Shown here: positions 1 to 9,391 of the stretch, piece by piece
Numbering within the stretch: position 1 is the first letter of the stretch
Layout of the letters: each line of letters begins with the position of its first letter
Source: Macrostomum hystrix
Lineage: Eukaryota > Platyhelminthes > Macrostomidae
Direction: 5' to 3'
Length of the DNA stretch: 64,000 nucleotides
NCBI GenBank assembly: GCA_950097015.1
Contig: CATNEN010000002.1
Span: 7,517,501 to 7,581,500 of the forward strand
Program-made: the position numbers and the translations under genes
Notes under the pieces: model-generated
The model's database searches: none
What the model was told of the DNA's origin: nothing
The model's input: only the letters and a program-made list of their open reading frames with translations

Positions 1-2168
1 AGGTACAGGAGGAACACTGACTGACACACAGCCTGAGGCTTAGGAGGAACAATAACTGACCCACAGCCTGAGGTACAGGAGGAACAATGACTGACAGCCT
101 GAGGTTCAGGAGGAACAATGACTGACACACAGCCTGAGGTACAGGAGGAACAATGACTGACACAGCCTGAGGTTCAGGAGGAACAATGACTGACACACAG
201 CCTGAGGTACAGGAGGAACACTGACTGACACAGCCTGAGGCTTAGGAGGAACAATGACTGACACAGCCTGAGGCTTAGGAGGAACAATGACTGACACACA
301 TCCTGAGGTACAGGAGGAACAATGACTGACACACAGCCTGAGGCTTAGGAGGAACAATGACTGACACACAGCCTGAGGTTCAGGAGGAACAATGACTGAC
401 ACACAGCCTGAGGTACAGGAGGAACAATGACTGACACACAGCCTGAGGTACAGGAGGAACACTGACTGACACACAGCCTGAGGTACAGGAGGAACAATGA
501 CTGACCCACAGCCTGAGGTACAGGAGGAACAATGACTGACACACAGCCTGAGGTTCAGGAGGAACAATGACTGACACACAGCCTGAGGTACAGGAGGAAC
601 AATGACTGACAGCCTGAGGTTCAGGAGGAACAATGACTGACACACAGCCTGAGATTCAGGAGGAACAATGACTGACACAGCCTGAGGTACAGGAGGAACA
701 ATGACTGACACAGCCTGAGGTACAGGAGGAACAATGACTGACACACATCCTGAGGTACAGGAGGAACAATGACTGACACACAGCCTGAGGCTTAGGAGGA
801 ACAATGACTGACACACAGCCTGAGGTACAGGAGGAACAATGACTGACACACAGCCTGAGGTACAGGAGGAACAATGACTGACACACAGCCTGAGGTACAG
901 GAGGAACACTGACTGACACACAGCCTGAGGTACAGGAGGAACACTGACTGACACACAGCCTGAGGCTTAGGAGGAACAATAACTGACCCACAGCCTGAGG
1001 TACAGGAGGAACAATGACTGACACAGCCTGAGGTACAGGAGGAACAATGACTGACACACAGCCTGAGGTACAGGAGGAACAATGACTGACCCACAGCCTG
1101 AGGTACAGGAGGAACACTGACTGACACACAGCCTGAGGCTTAGGAGGAACAATGACTGACCCACAGCCTGAGGTACAGGAGGAACACTGACTGACACAGC
1201 CTGAGGTACAGGAGGAACAATGACTGACACACAGCCTGAGGTACAGGAGGAACAATGACTGACACACATCCTGAGGTACAGGAGGAACAATGACTGACAC
1301 ACAGCCTGAGGCTTAGGAGGAACAATGACTGACACACAGCCTAAGGTTCAGGAGGAACAATGACTGACACACAGCCTGAGGTACAGGAGGAACAATGACT
1401 GACACACAGCCTGAGGTACAGGCGGAACACTGACTGACACACAGCCTGAGGTACAGGAGGAACACTGACTGACACACAGCCTGAGGCTTAGGAGGAACAA
1501 TAACTGACCCACAGCCTGAGGTACAGGAGGAACAATGACTGACACACAGCCTGAGGTACAGGAGGAACAATGACTGACCCACAGCCTGAGGTACAGGAGG
1601 AACACTGACTGACACACAGCCTGAGGCTTAGGAGGAACAATGACTGACCCACAGCCTGAGGTACAGGAGGAACACTGACTGACACAGCCTGAGGTACAGG
1701 AGGAACAATGACTGACACACAGCCTGAGGTACAGGAGGAACAATGACTGACCCACAGCCTGAGGTACAGGAGGAACAATGACTGACCCACAGCCTGAGGT
1801 ACAGGAGGAACACTGACTGACACACAGCCTGAGGCTTAGGAAGAACAATGACTGACCCACAGCCTGAGGTACAGGAGGAACAATGACTGACACAGCCTGA
1901 GGTACAGGAGGAACAATGACTGACCCACAGCCTGAGGTTCAGGAGGAACAATGACTGACACACATCCTGAGGTACAGGAGGAACAATGACTGACACACAG
2001 CCTGAGGCTTAGGAGGAACAATGACTGACACACAGCCTGAGGTTCAGGAGGAACAATGACTGACCCACAGCCTGAGGTACAGGAGGAACAATGACTGACC
2101 CACAGCCTGAGGTACAGGAGGAACAATGACTGACCCACAGCCTGAGGTACAGGAGGAACAATGACTGA
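1..2168. repeat. 35-bp minisatellite in ULK3 intron 9
   Basis: About 60 units with a consensus containing CTGAGGTACAGGAGGAACAA followed by TGACTGACACACAGC. Units vary at a TAC/TTC/CTT triplet, and some are 4 nt shorter (one CACA lost). The array begins before the window and ends about 45 nt past the ULK3 exon 9 donor, so it fills the visible part of that intron. Long reading frames on the minus strand only reflect the unit (35 codons equal three periods). Confidence 0.97.
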
Positions 2169-2216
2169 CACATTGAGAAACAATAAAGGCAAACTTAGCA
2201 ATCCGAAAGCACTCAC

Positions 2217-5200
2217 GACTTCGCACAAAAGAGTTCTTCGTTCACCCTCCGGTTCCTCTGGAAAAGCAGACAAGAGTAATTGAGTCATTTGTATTTAGCA
2301 GAGAACTTTCTTTGAATACGATATATTCCATCTCTCAGTCACTCACTTCGGATTAGGTCCAGCATTTTGTCGCATGAAGTCTCAAATAGGGTCAGGGCTT
2401 CCGCGTGCGCGCCTTGGCTAAGCTGAATAGAAAAGCAGCATGGTTTTTTAGATCGAATACAACATTCACTACTTGAAGTATTAGATACGAATGTTCAGAG
2501 AAATGAAGTCACCTTATGATTAAAAGCTGAAATGGCCTTCAGGCTGTCCATGATTTCCGGGTCAGGTTCGCACAGTTCCACTGCAAAAAATGGGCAGAAT
2601 TTAAAATTGCCACAGGCAACAAATAGTCGAAATTTTCAAACGAGTAGTTCACCATACTCACAGAGCCGGGTCCAATGAGCCTCAGCCACTGGCGGCTTGG
2701 CGGCCTTCTTCTGCGGCGATGCCTCGGACTGCAGGTACTCCGCTCGGCTCATGTATTCGTAGATCTGGGTGGCAGAACCGATACTCAGTTAGAAAACTGG
2801 CTCCACCTGCCACATCTGCTTATCTACCTGTCTCGTCTGCTTATCTACCTGTCTCGTCTACTTATCTATCTGACTCATCTGGTTATCTATCGATCTCATT
2901 ATTTTATCTACCTGTCTCGTCTGCTTATCTACCTGTCTCGTCTACTTATCTACCTGTCTCGTCTACTTATCTACCTGTCTCGTCTACTTATCTATCTGTC
3001 TCATTTTGTGATTTACTTGTCTCATTTCGTTATATACTTGTCTGGTCTGTTTATTAACATTTCTCATTTATTTATCAAAGCATAGCATTAGAAAACGCGG
3101 TCCAGACAATTCGGAAAAACGAACCCGATCACGCAGTTGTTCCTTTCTTTGCAAACTGTCTTCGTCTGAAAAAAATATTCAGAGGCAAGATGAATTATTT
3201 GCAATGGTTAATTAGCTAATGCTACACAGATGAATTATTTGCAATGGTTAATTAGCTGATGCTACACATATGGAGTCAATCAAGCTCACAGTGCAATGCG
3301 GGCACCAGGTAGGTGAGAGCCAGCCGGTACAGCTTGAAGGCCTCTTCGAGTTCACCGTTTGAGTCCGCGCTGACGGCCCGCAGAGCCAGGGCTTTGCCTT
3401 TCTCCAAGCACTCGGCAGTCGGGGCGTGCTCGAGATCCACAAACGTGTGGCTGAAGAAGGCCGCGTGGTCGGCCCGTTGGCGAGGGTCGCGCTGCAGCAG
3501 GCGGGTCAGCAGGTCGCGGCAGGCCTCGCTAACTGGCGTCTCGCGGCCGGGCGTCGGGCACTGGACAGTTGGCACCGGCACGGGCTCGGGGCTGGCAATC
3601 TTGCGCAGGAGGTCCTCGTGAGTGTCCGAGGCGAACGGCGCTCGGCCGAATAGGCACTCGTATAGGATGATGCCCACCTGGGGATGGGAAGAATGTAAGA
3701 ATATCTTCTAAGAATGTAATGCGGGAAACCCTACAGCAAAACAGAACAAGGAAATCCCATTGTCATTTATTAGCTTAGGGAAATCCTACTTCAAAGAATA
3801 TAATGCGGGAAACCCCACCGCAAAAATGGAACAAGGAATTCCCTTACGTAAGTATTAGGTTAGAGAAAGCCCTTTTGTTAAAATTAAGAGGGAAATTCCA
3901 ACGCTAAAAATAGAACGAGGAAATCCGATAGCTAACGACATGCAAGGGAAATGCGATTTCTAAGACTAGCTACGTAGACGCGGCCCGAGTCTCTCGATAA
4001 CGCGGTAGACAGAAGGCGACCTTAAAAATGCCGTTGCTACGGAAAAGACAAGGGAAATGAAATCTCTGACAATAAGGACTGGGAGAGTCTCCAAACAATG
4101 ATTACAACTGTGGAAATAACAAAGCAGAAGAAAGTAAAGATTATTTAAATGGCAGGGATTAGATTAGCAAATGAAGCACTCACCGACCACAGGTCGCACT
4201 TAGGACTGTACCGCCGTTCCGTCACGATCTCCGGCGCCATGTACAACAGAGAGCCGCGCACCTGATCAGCGTGACTATCAGATTTCAGGTGGTGGGCGAA
4301 TCCGAAATCGGCTATTTTTAGTTTGGGAGTGTCGCCGCCAGTTAGCAGAATGTTCTGCGGCTTCAGGTCCATGTGCACCACATTGCGGCTGTTCAGGTAG
4401 CGCAGAGCCAGCGCCAGCTGCTGTAGGAATCGGCGGACCAGCTGGGGTGGCGGGATCGTCATTATCACATTATCTATCTGTCACGTATCATTAACTCACA
4501 TTTTACTTCACCTGTTTTCCTAATCTATCTTTCTCTGACCTGTTCCTTATCTGTCTCTTACCTGTTTATTATCTGTCTCTTACTCTGTTTATTATCTGTC
4601 TCTCACCTGTTTATTATCTGTCTCTCACATGTTTATTATCTGTCTCTCACATGTTTATTATCTGTCTCTCACCTGTTTATTATCTGTCTTTTAACTTTTT
4701 ATTATCTGTCTCTCACCTGTTCCCTTTCTGTCTCTCACATGTTTATTATCTGTCTCTCACCTGTTTATTATCTGTCTCTCACCTGTTTACTATCTTTCTC
4801 TCACCTTTCTATTATCTGTCTCTCACCTGTTTATTATCTGTCTATCACCTGTTTATTATCTGTCTCTCACCTGTTTATTATCTGTCTCTCACCTGTTTAT
4901 TATCTGTCTATCACATGTTTCTTAAATATCTATATTTACCCACTGGCATATTTACTTAGTTAATCTCGTATTTTACAACCAGATTCTATCACAACTTGTT
5001 TCCTGGCTCATTCACACTCTGACTGCTTGCGTCGCACTAAGTGGACTCTCACCGACTCTGACAGGCAGCGCCGCAGCTTAATGAAGCGCAGCAGGTCGCC
5101 ACCGGAGCAATACTCTAGTATGAGGTGGATGTGATTGGCGTCCCAAACAAAATCAATCAGGCGAACAATGTGAGGATGATTCAGAGCTTTAAGTAGTTCG

Positions 5201-5488
5201 ATCTCTTTAAGCAGATTCTCTTTAGAGGTGTTTGTGAGGCTTTTCTTGTTGACACACTTGATTGCCACAACTTGACGAGAGCCGCTCTGCGGGAGGACAA
5301 AAATCGATAAATCTATCATCCAATCAGAGAAGCGCGAAATCAGCCAGCCAATCAGGGGGAAACTATACCTGTCTGATGGCCTGATAGACGGTGGCATAGG
5401 TTCCAGCACCCAACCGACCCGTGATGGTGTACTGCGGCACGGTGGGCGGCTGACCGTCAGATCCCCAAGTTGAGGCAATCCCAGCCAT
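2217..5488 (-). CDS. ULK3: ULK3-like serine/threonine kinase with MIT domains (3' end outside window)
   Basis: Nine exons read on the minus strand: 5369-5488, 5053-5286, 4184-4477, 3290-3677, 3125-3165, 2662-2764, 2513-2580, 2347-2422 and 2217-2257. All joins keep phase. The ATG at 5488 opens the N-terminus just before a glycine loop ([12 protein letters not shown], about residues 24-35). Lys50 lies in VAIK, the catalytic loop is HMDLKPQN (Asp155), DFG follows at 175-177, then YMAPE. HMD in place of HRD matches the ULK3 style (HLD). After the kinase lobe come MIT helices ([11 protein letters not shown], then [16 protein letters not shown]) and a second MIT-like segment ending in [11 protein letters not shown], which resembles the human ULK3 tail. 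Exons 5 and 9 are 41-nt microexons. The last exon seen ends at a donor (2216-2215), so the C-terminus lies left of the window beyond the 35-bp array. ULK3 acts in autophagy, Hedgehog signalling and abscission; that role is taken from the family. Confidence 0.93.
2816..3060. repeat. ~21-bp minisatellite in ULK3 intron 5
   Basis: About 11 units around TATCTACCTGTCTCGTCTAC, degenerating to the right. The array lies between microexon 5 and exon 6 of ULK3, about 50 nt from the acceptor and 60 nt from the donor. Read in the gene's sense it carries ACAG-GTAGAT, which is donor-like. Confidence 0.9.
3191..3270. repeat. 40-bp direct duplication in ULK3 intron 4
   Basis: Two adjacent near-identical 40-bp copies (3191-3230 and 3231-3270), each holding TTATTTGCAATGGTTAATTA, differ at two bases. 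They sit within 20 nt of the exon 4 donor in a 124-nt intron. Confidence 0.9.
3700..3960. repeat. Degenerate ~90-bp tandem repeat in ULK3 intron 3
   Basis: Two to three diverged copies of a segment with AATGCGGGAAACCC, then CAAGGAAATCCC or CAAGGAATTCCC, then a TTAGG stretch. It is the oldest-looking tandem repeat in this gene. The rest of the intron (3961-4183) shows nothing recognisable. Confidence 0.55.
4530..4921. repeat. 22-bp minisatellite in ULK3 intron 2
   Basis: About 18 units of TTTATTATCTGTCTCTCACC plus TG. In gene sense (minus) each unit reads CAG-GTGAGAGACAG-ATAATA. This contains a consensus donor (CAG-GTGAGA) and a GACAG-ATA segment like the true exon 3 acceptor about 50 nt away. 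Confidence 0.95.
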
Positions 5489-5654
5489 CAGGCCTCTTTA
5501 TCTTTTTTAATTTTGTCACTTCCAGTGCCAGTTTGCAGGGGCACACTCTGGGCTGGCCAAATTCTGGAAGCGTCAATCACAGGCTGGAAATTTTAAATCG
5601 AACAACGAAAATCTACTGCGAGTGCCAGGACATAGTGGACTGGGAGTTGGTGTG

Positions 5655-6515
5655 CTGTAAATGATGGATATTGCGAACTGTGAATGATGGAGATTGTGAA
5701 CTGTGAATGATGGATATTGTGAACTGTGAATGATGGATATTGCGAACTGTGAATGATGGAGATTGTGAACTGTGTATGATGGATATTGTGAACTGTGAAT
5801 GATGGAGATTGTGAACTGTGAATGATGGATATTGTGAACTGTGAATGATGGATATTGTGAACTGTGAATGATGGAGATTGTGAACTGTGAATGATGGATA
5901 TTGTGAACTGTGAATGATGGATATTGTGAACTGTGAATGATGGAGATTGTGAACTGTGAATGATGGAGACTGTGAACTGTGAATGATGGAGACTGTGAAC
6001 TGTGAATGATGGAGACTGTGAACTGTGAATGATGGAGATTGCGAACTGTGAATGATGGAGATTGTGAACTGTGTATGATGGATATTGTGAACTGTGAATG
6101 ATGGATATTGTGAACTGTGAATGATGGATATTGTGAACTGTGAATGATGGAGATTGTGAACTGTGAATGATGGATATTGTGAACTGTGAATGATGGATAT
6201 TGTGAACTGTGAATGATGGAGATTGTGAACTGTGAATGATGGAGACTGTGAACTGTGAATGATGGAGACTGTGAACTGTGAATGATGGAGACTGTGAACT
6301 GTGAATGATGGAGACTGTGAACTGTGAATGATGGAGATTGTGAACTGTGAATGATGGAGATTGTGAACTGTGAATGATGGATATTGTGAACTGTGAATGA
6401 TGGATATTGTGAACTGTGAATGATGGATATTTTGAACTGTGAATGATGGAGATTGTGAACTGTGAATGATGGAGATTGTGAACTGTGAATGATGGAGATT
6501 GTGAACTGTGAATGA
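5655..6515. repeat. 23-bp minisatellite
   Basis: About 37 units of a sequence built on GTGAACTGTGAATGATGGA followed by TATT, GATT or GACT. These three variants are interspersed in blocks (for example runs of GACT at 5960-6020 and 6240-6320), which suggests block duplication. It lies upstream of ULK3. The long minus-strand frame is a repeat artefact. Confidence 0.96.
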
Positions 6516-6699
6516 ACTGTAATTCTAATGGCAGGAATGTAACATCCGATCATAAAAATTTAGCAAGGAAACAAAAAGTGAAAATAAAAAGCTAAGCAGA
6601 ATTGTATCTTAGCAAAGTTATTCAACAATTCAACAACTTGACGCCTGACGCCACAGGATCGATATAATTTCGATATGTCAAACGAAAAAAGATTTGAAA

Positions 6700-6705
6700 T
6701 TTATT
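6700..6705 (-). other. Candidate poly(A) signal of DCTD
   Basis: AATAAA on the minus strand about 300 nt after the DCTD stop, in AT-rich sequence. Supported by position only. Confidence 0.3.
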
Positions 6706-7007
6706 GAATAAACTGACCAAAATGCGATGCGAACTGAAAGTAGCGAATAATAATATTTTTTAAGTCACTATTGCAGAGAAAATTAATTTTAGGGTAAAAT
6801 TTGGCAGAATTAAAATGTTAATTAAAAGTTCTTAATAATTCATAAATAATGCTAAAACCTTTTAAAATGCAATCGCAAAATTTTTGCAGAAAAAATCAGT
6901 AAATTTTTACCGAAAAGGACCAGTTCAATAAACTTTAAAAGCGATTGACATTGCTGCCTCTAAAAAAGTAGCGTTTCATAGAAAAAAGTAACGATACTGA
7001 CATTCCG

Positions 7008-8516
7008 TTAGTTTTCAATAACAAGCGCAGCGCTAGCCTCCTCCGGTAGCTGATCAAAGTCGATGACAATGGACCGCCTGCTGGGCTGGAACTGCCTGTG
7101 CCTCACGCGGGCCATCTCGAACATCAGCTTGGCTGCCCGGTTCTCCACGGAGCCGCAGTATTTGTCGGACAGGTACACCACCTCGGCTATGCCCGACTGC
7201 ACAATGAGCTTGGCGCACTCATTGCAAGGGAACAGGGCCACGTAGAGGGTGCAGTCGCGCACATCGGCCGAGTTCTTGTTCAGAATGGCGTTCATCTCGG
7301 CGTGGCACACGTACAGATACTTTGAGCCTAGAGGTTCACCCGGCGTGTGGCGTTGCCATGGCAACTTATCGTCCGAGCAGCCGATTGGCATGCCATTGTA
7401 GCCAACGCCAACAATTTTGCGGTCTTTGTTCACAATGCAGCAGCCTACCTGGACAGGTGGAGTTGTGGGTGTCACGAAACTGAGGTCCCTGACGATATTA
7501 ACTCAAGGACACACATGAGAAGCTTAACTATTACTCTAGAGCAGAAGGGGTCAGCAAACTCCGGCCCGCGGGTCAGATGTCCCGTGTCTCATCTCTCCCC
7601 TGTCTCGTCTCTCCCGTATCTCATATCTCCCAGTTGTCTCGTCTCTCCCGTGTCTCATCTCTCCCGTGTCTCATATCTCCCTTGTCCCGTCTCTCCCGTA
7701 TCTCATATCTCCCTTGTCTCGTCTCTCCCGCGTCTCGTCTCTCCCGTATCTCATATCTCCCTTGTCTCGTCTCTCCCTTGTCTCGTCTCTCCCGTATCTC
7801 ATATCTCCTTTGTCTCGTCTCTCCCTTATCTCGTCTCTCCCGTATCTCATATCTCCCTTGTCTCGTCTCTCCCGTGTCTTATCTCTCCATTGTCTCGTCT
7901 CTCCCGTGTCTCATATCTCCCTTATCTCGTCTCTCATCTCTCCCCGTATCTCATATCTCCCTTGTCTCATCTCTCCCGTATCCCATATCTCCCTTGTCTC
8001 GTCTCTCCCGTGTCTCATCTCTCCATTGTCTCGTCTCTCCCGTCTCTCATCTCTCCCGTACCTCTTTGAACGCAGCGACAAAGAGGCCTCACACGACCCC
8101 AGCCAACATAAATAACCAGCCAATGAGCCCACCACCAAACAGCAGGGAGGGTGGGGGGCATGACCGGGTGCGGGGTGCGCACAAACGCTGGTTAGCCGCC
8201 AATCAAACCAGGTGAATCAATGCGACCCGCTGTGGTCTTTTGTCCTGCTAGCTAATAAGTTTGCCGACCCCTGCTCTAGAATCTCTCTGAGATGCAAGAA
8301 GATTTTCAACTACAATTCGGAGTTCTGGCGTTATGTCATTTAACTACAAACCTGGGTCGCAGGATCCTTGCTTCGCTGAGCGGACAGGAAGGCCACAGAC
8401 ATGAAGTATTCCTCCCAGCTAATGTAGTTAGAACGCTTTCCAGTTGTCAAGCCTGTTTTTGCATTTGTTTCTGCTTCTATGGAAGAAGAGCCATTGCAGA
8501 GAAGGTTTTCGGACAT
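7008..8516 (-). CDS. DCTD: Deoxycytidylate (dCMP) deaminase
   Basis: Two exons, 8352-8516 and 7008-7448, join in phase 0 and give a 201-residue protein. Human DCTD is about 178 residues; the extra length is an N-terminal Ser/Thr-rich leader of about 30 residues. Exon 1 begins MSENLLCNG and contains [19 protein letters not shown]. Exon 2 begins [20 protein letters not shown] and contains the catalytic zinc motif CHAEMNAI and the second zinc motif PCNEC, then SDKY and IVIDFDQL near the C-terminus. The enzyme deaminates dCMP to dUMP, which feeds thymidylate synthesis, and is normally regulated by dCTP and dTTP. The donor is CAG-GTTTGT and the acceptor CTGTCCAG. Its single intron holds a hAT-like element. 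A shorter reading starting inside the intron (7475) lacks the N-terminal helix and was rejected. Confidence 0.95.
7542..8273. mobile_element. hAT-like non-autonomous element in DCTD intron 1
   Basis: The left end is CAGAAGGGGTCAGCAAACT and the right end, read inverted, is CAGGGGTCGGCAAACT: matching terminal inverted repeats apart from a 3-nt insertion and one substitution. They are flanked by an 8-bp duplication, CTCTAGAG on the left and CTCTAGAA on the right (7 of 8 match), as expected for hAT transposition. No transposase is encoded. The inside is a minisatellite (7575-8060) plus about 200 bp of unique sequence. Terminal GGGGTC-GCAAACT resembles hAT ends known from many animals. Confidence 0.8.
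7575..8060. repeat. CTCCC-rich minisatellite inside the hAT-like element
   Basis: Irregular 15-16-bp units such as TCTCCCGTATCTCATA and TCTCCCTTGTCTCGTC alternate. The array occupies most of the element body and probably expanded after or together with the element. Confidence 0.9.
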
Positions 8517-8689
8517 TTTGCTGCTGCTGATTTAAGTTGTTCGATGTGTAGAACGGCACTCGCTCACCAATCTAACTAGGCTGCAAATTGCGTGAATAAC
8601 ACACAAAGCGCCAAAACTTTTATGCGGCTGTGCCAGAAACAGCCAATCGAAAGAACTGTCTAAATCGCTAGACAGACAGAATAGCTAAA

Positions 8690-8996
8690 TCAACCAACCA
8701 ATCAGAAAATCGCTAAATCAACCAACCAATCAGAGAATCGCTAAATCAACCAACCAATCAGAGAATCGCTAAGTCAACCAACCAATCAGAGAATCGCTAA
8801 GTCAACCAACCAATCAGAGAATCGCTAAGTCAACCAACCAATCAGAGAATCGCTAAATCAACCAACCAACCAGAGAATCACTAAATCAACCAACCAATCA
8901 GAGAATCGCTAAGTCAACCAATTAATCAAAGAATCGCTAAACCAACCAACCAATCAGAGAATCGCTAAATCAACCAACCAATCAGAGAATCGCTTA
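8690..8996. repeat. 28-bp minisatellite between DCTD and TBCE
   Basis: About 11 units of AATCGCTAAATCAACCAACC followed by AATCAGAG, with A/G variation in CTAAATC or CTAAGTC. It lies about 200 nt upstream of the DCTD start codon, so it could fall in the DCTD promoter region. Confidence 0.95.
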
Positions 8997-9142
8997 AATA
9001 ACCAATTTATTTGATGATCGCTTAAGCAAGCAGCGATTATTGCAGCTTTGCTATTTAAATAAATGTAAAAGAGGAAAAGCTAAATACTTCTGTGAAAGAA
9101 AAAACAAATAAGTTGCTTTCGCATTTGCGAAATTAAAATATT

Positions 9143-9148
9143 TTTATT
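9143..9148 (-). other. Candidate poly(A) signal of TBCE
   Basis: AATAAA on the minus strand about 245 nt past the TBCE stop codon, in AT-rich sequence. Confidence 0.35.
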
Positions 9149-9391
9149 TGACGCACACGAGGACAAGGTCACAAATATGAGGGCATTCAGATGAAAAACG
9201 AATGAATAAAAAACAAGGCAGAGAAAAATAATTCAAAACAATTTCTTTTTTTCATAGAACATATGCACGGAATCTAGGATTTGAGTCGAAAGTAAATCCT
9301 AAATAGAATTTTTGTAGAAAGCATATAAAATACATATAAATCAACACAGAGCATATCAACTAACAATTCTGCATGAAAAGTACAAAGCTAA

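Larger units (their letters stand above)
5489..7007. other. Intergenic spacer between ULK3 and DCTD
   Basis: The stretch upstream of the ULK3 start holds the 23-bp array at 5655-6515, then AT-rich sequence (6516-7007). No conserved reading frame was recognised. The DCTD 3' UTR probably takes up the right part. Confidence 0.7.
8517..9391. other. Spacer between DCTD start and TBCE stop
   Basis: Contains the 28-bp array at 8690-8996 and an AT-rich segment with a candidate TBCE poly(A) signal. No gene seen. Confidence 0.6.

Noticed and set aside
1-2168. Multiple 60-282 codon ORFs over the array
   Set aside because: All are translations of a 35-bp stop-free unit, overlap one another in different frames, and lie in a ULK3 intron.
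5573-6553. 326-codon minus-strand ORF rich in His and Ser
   Set aside because: It is a reading of the 23-bp array, upstream of ULK3, with no conserved flanks.
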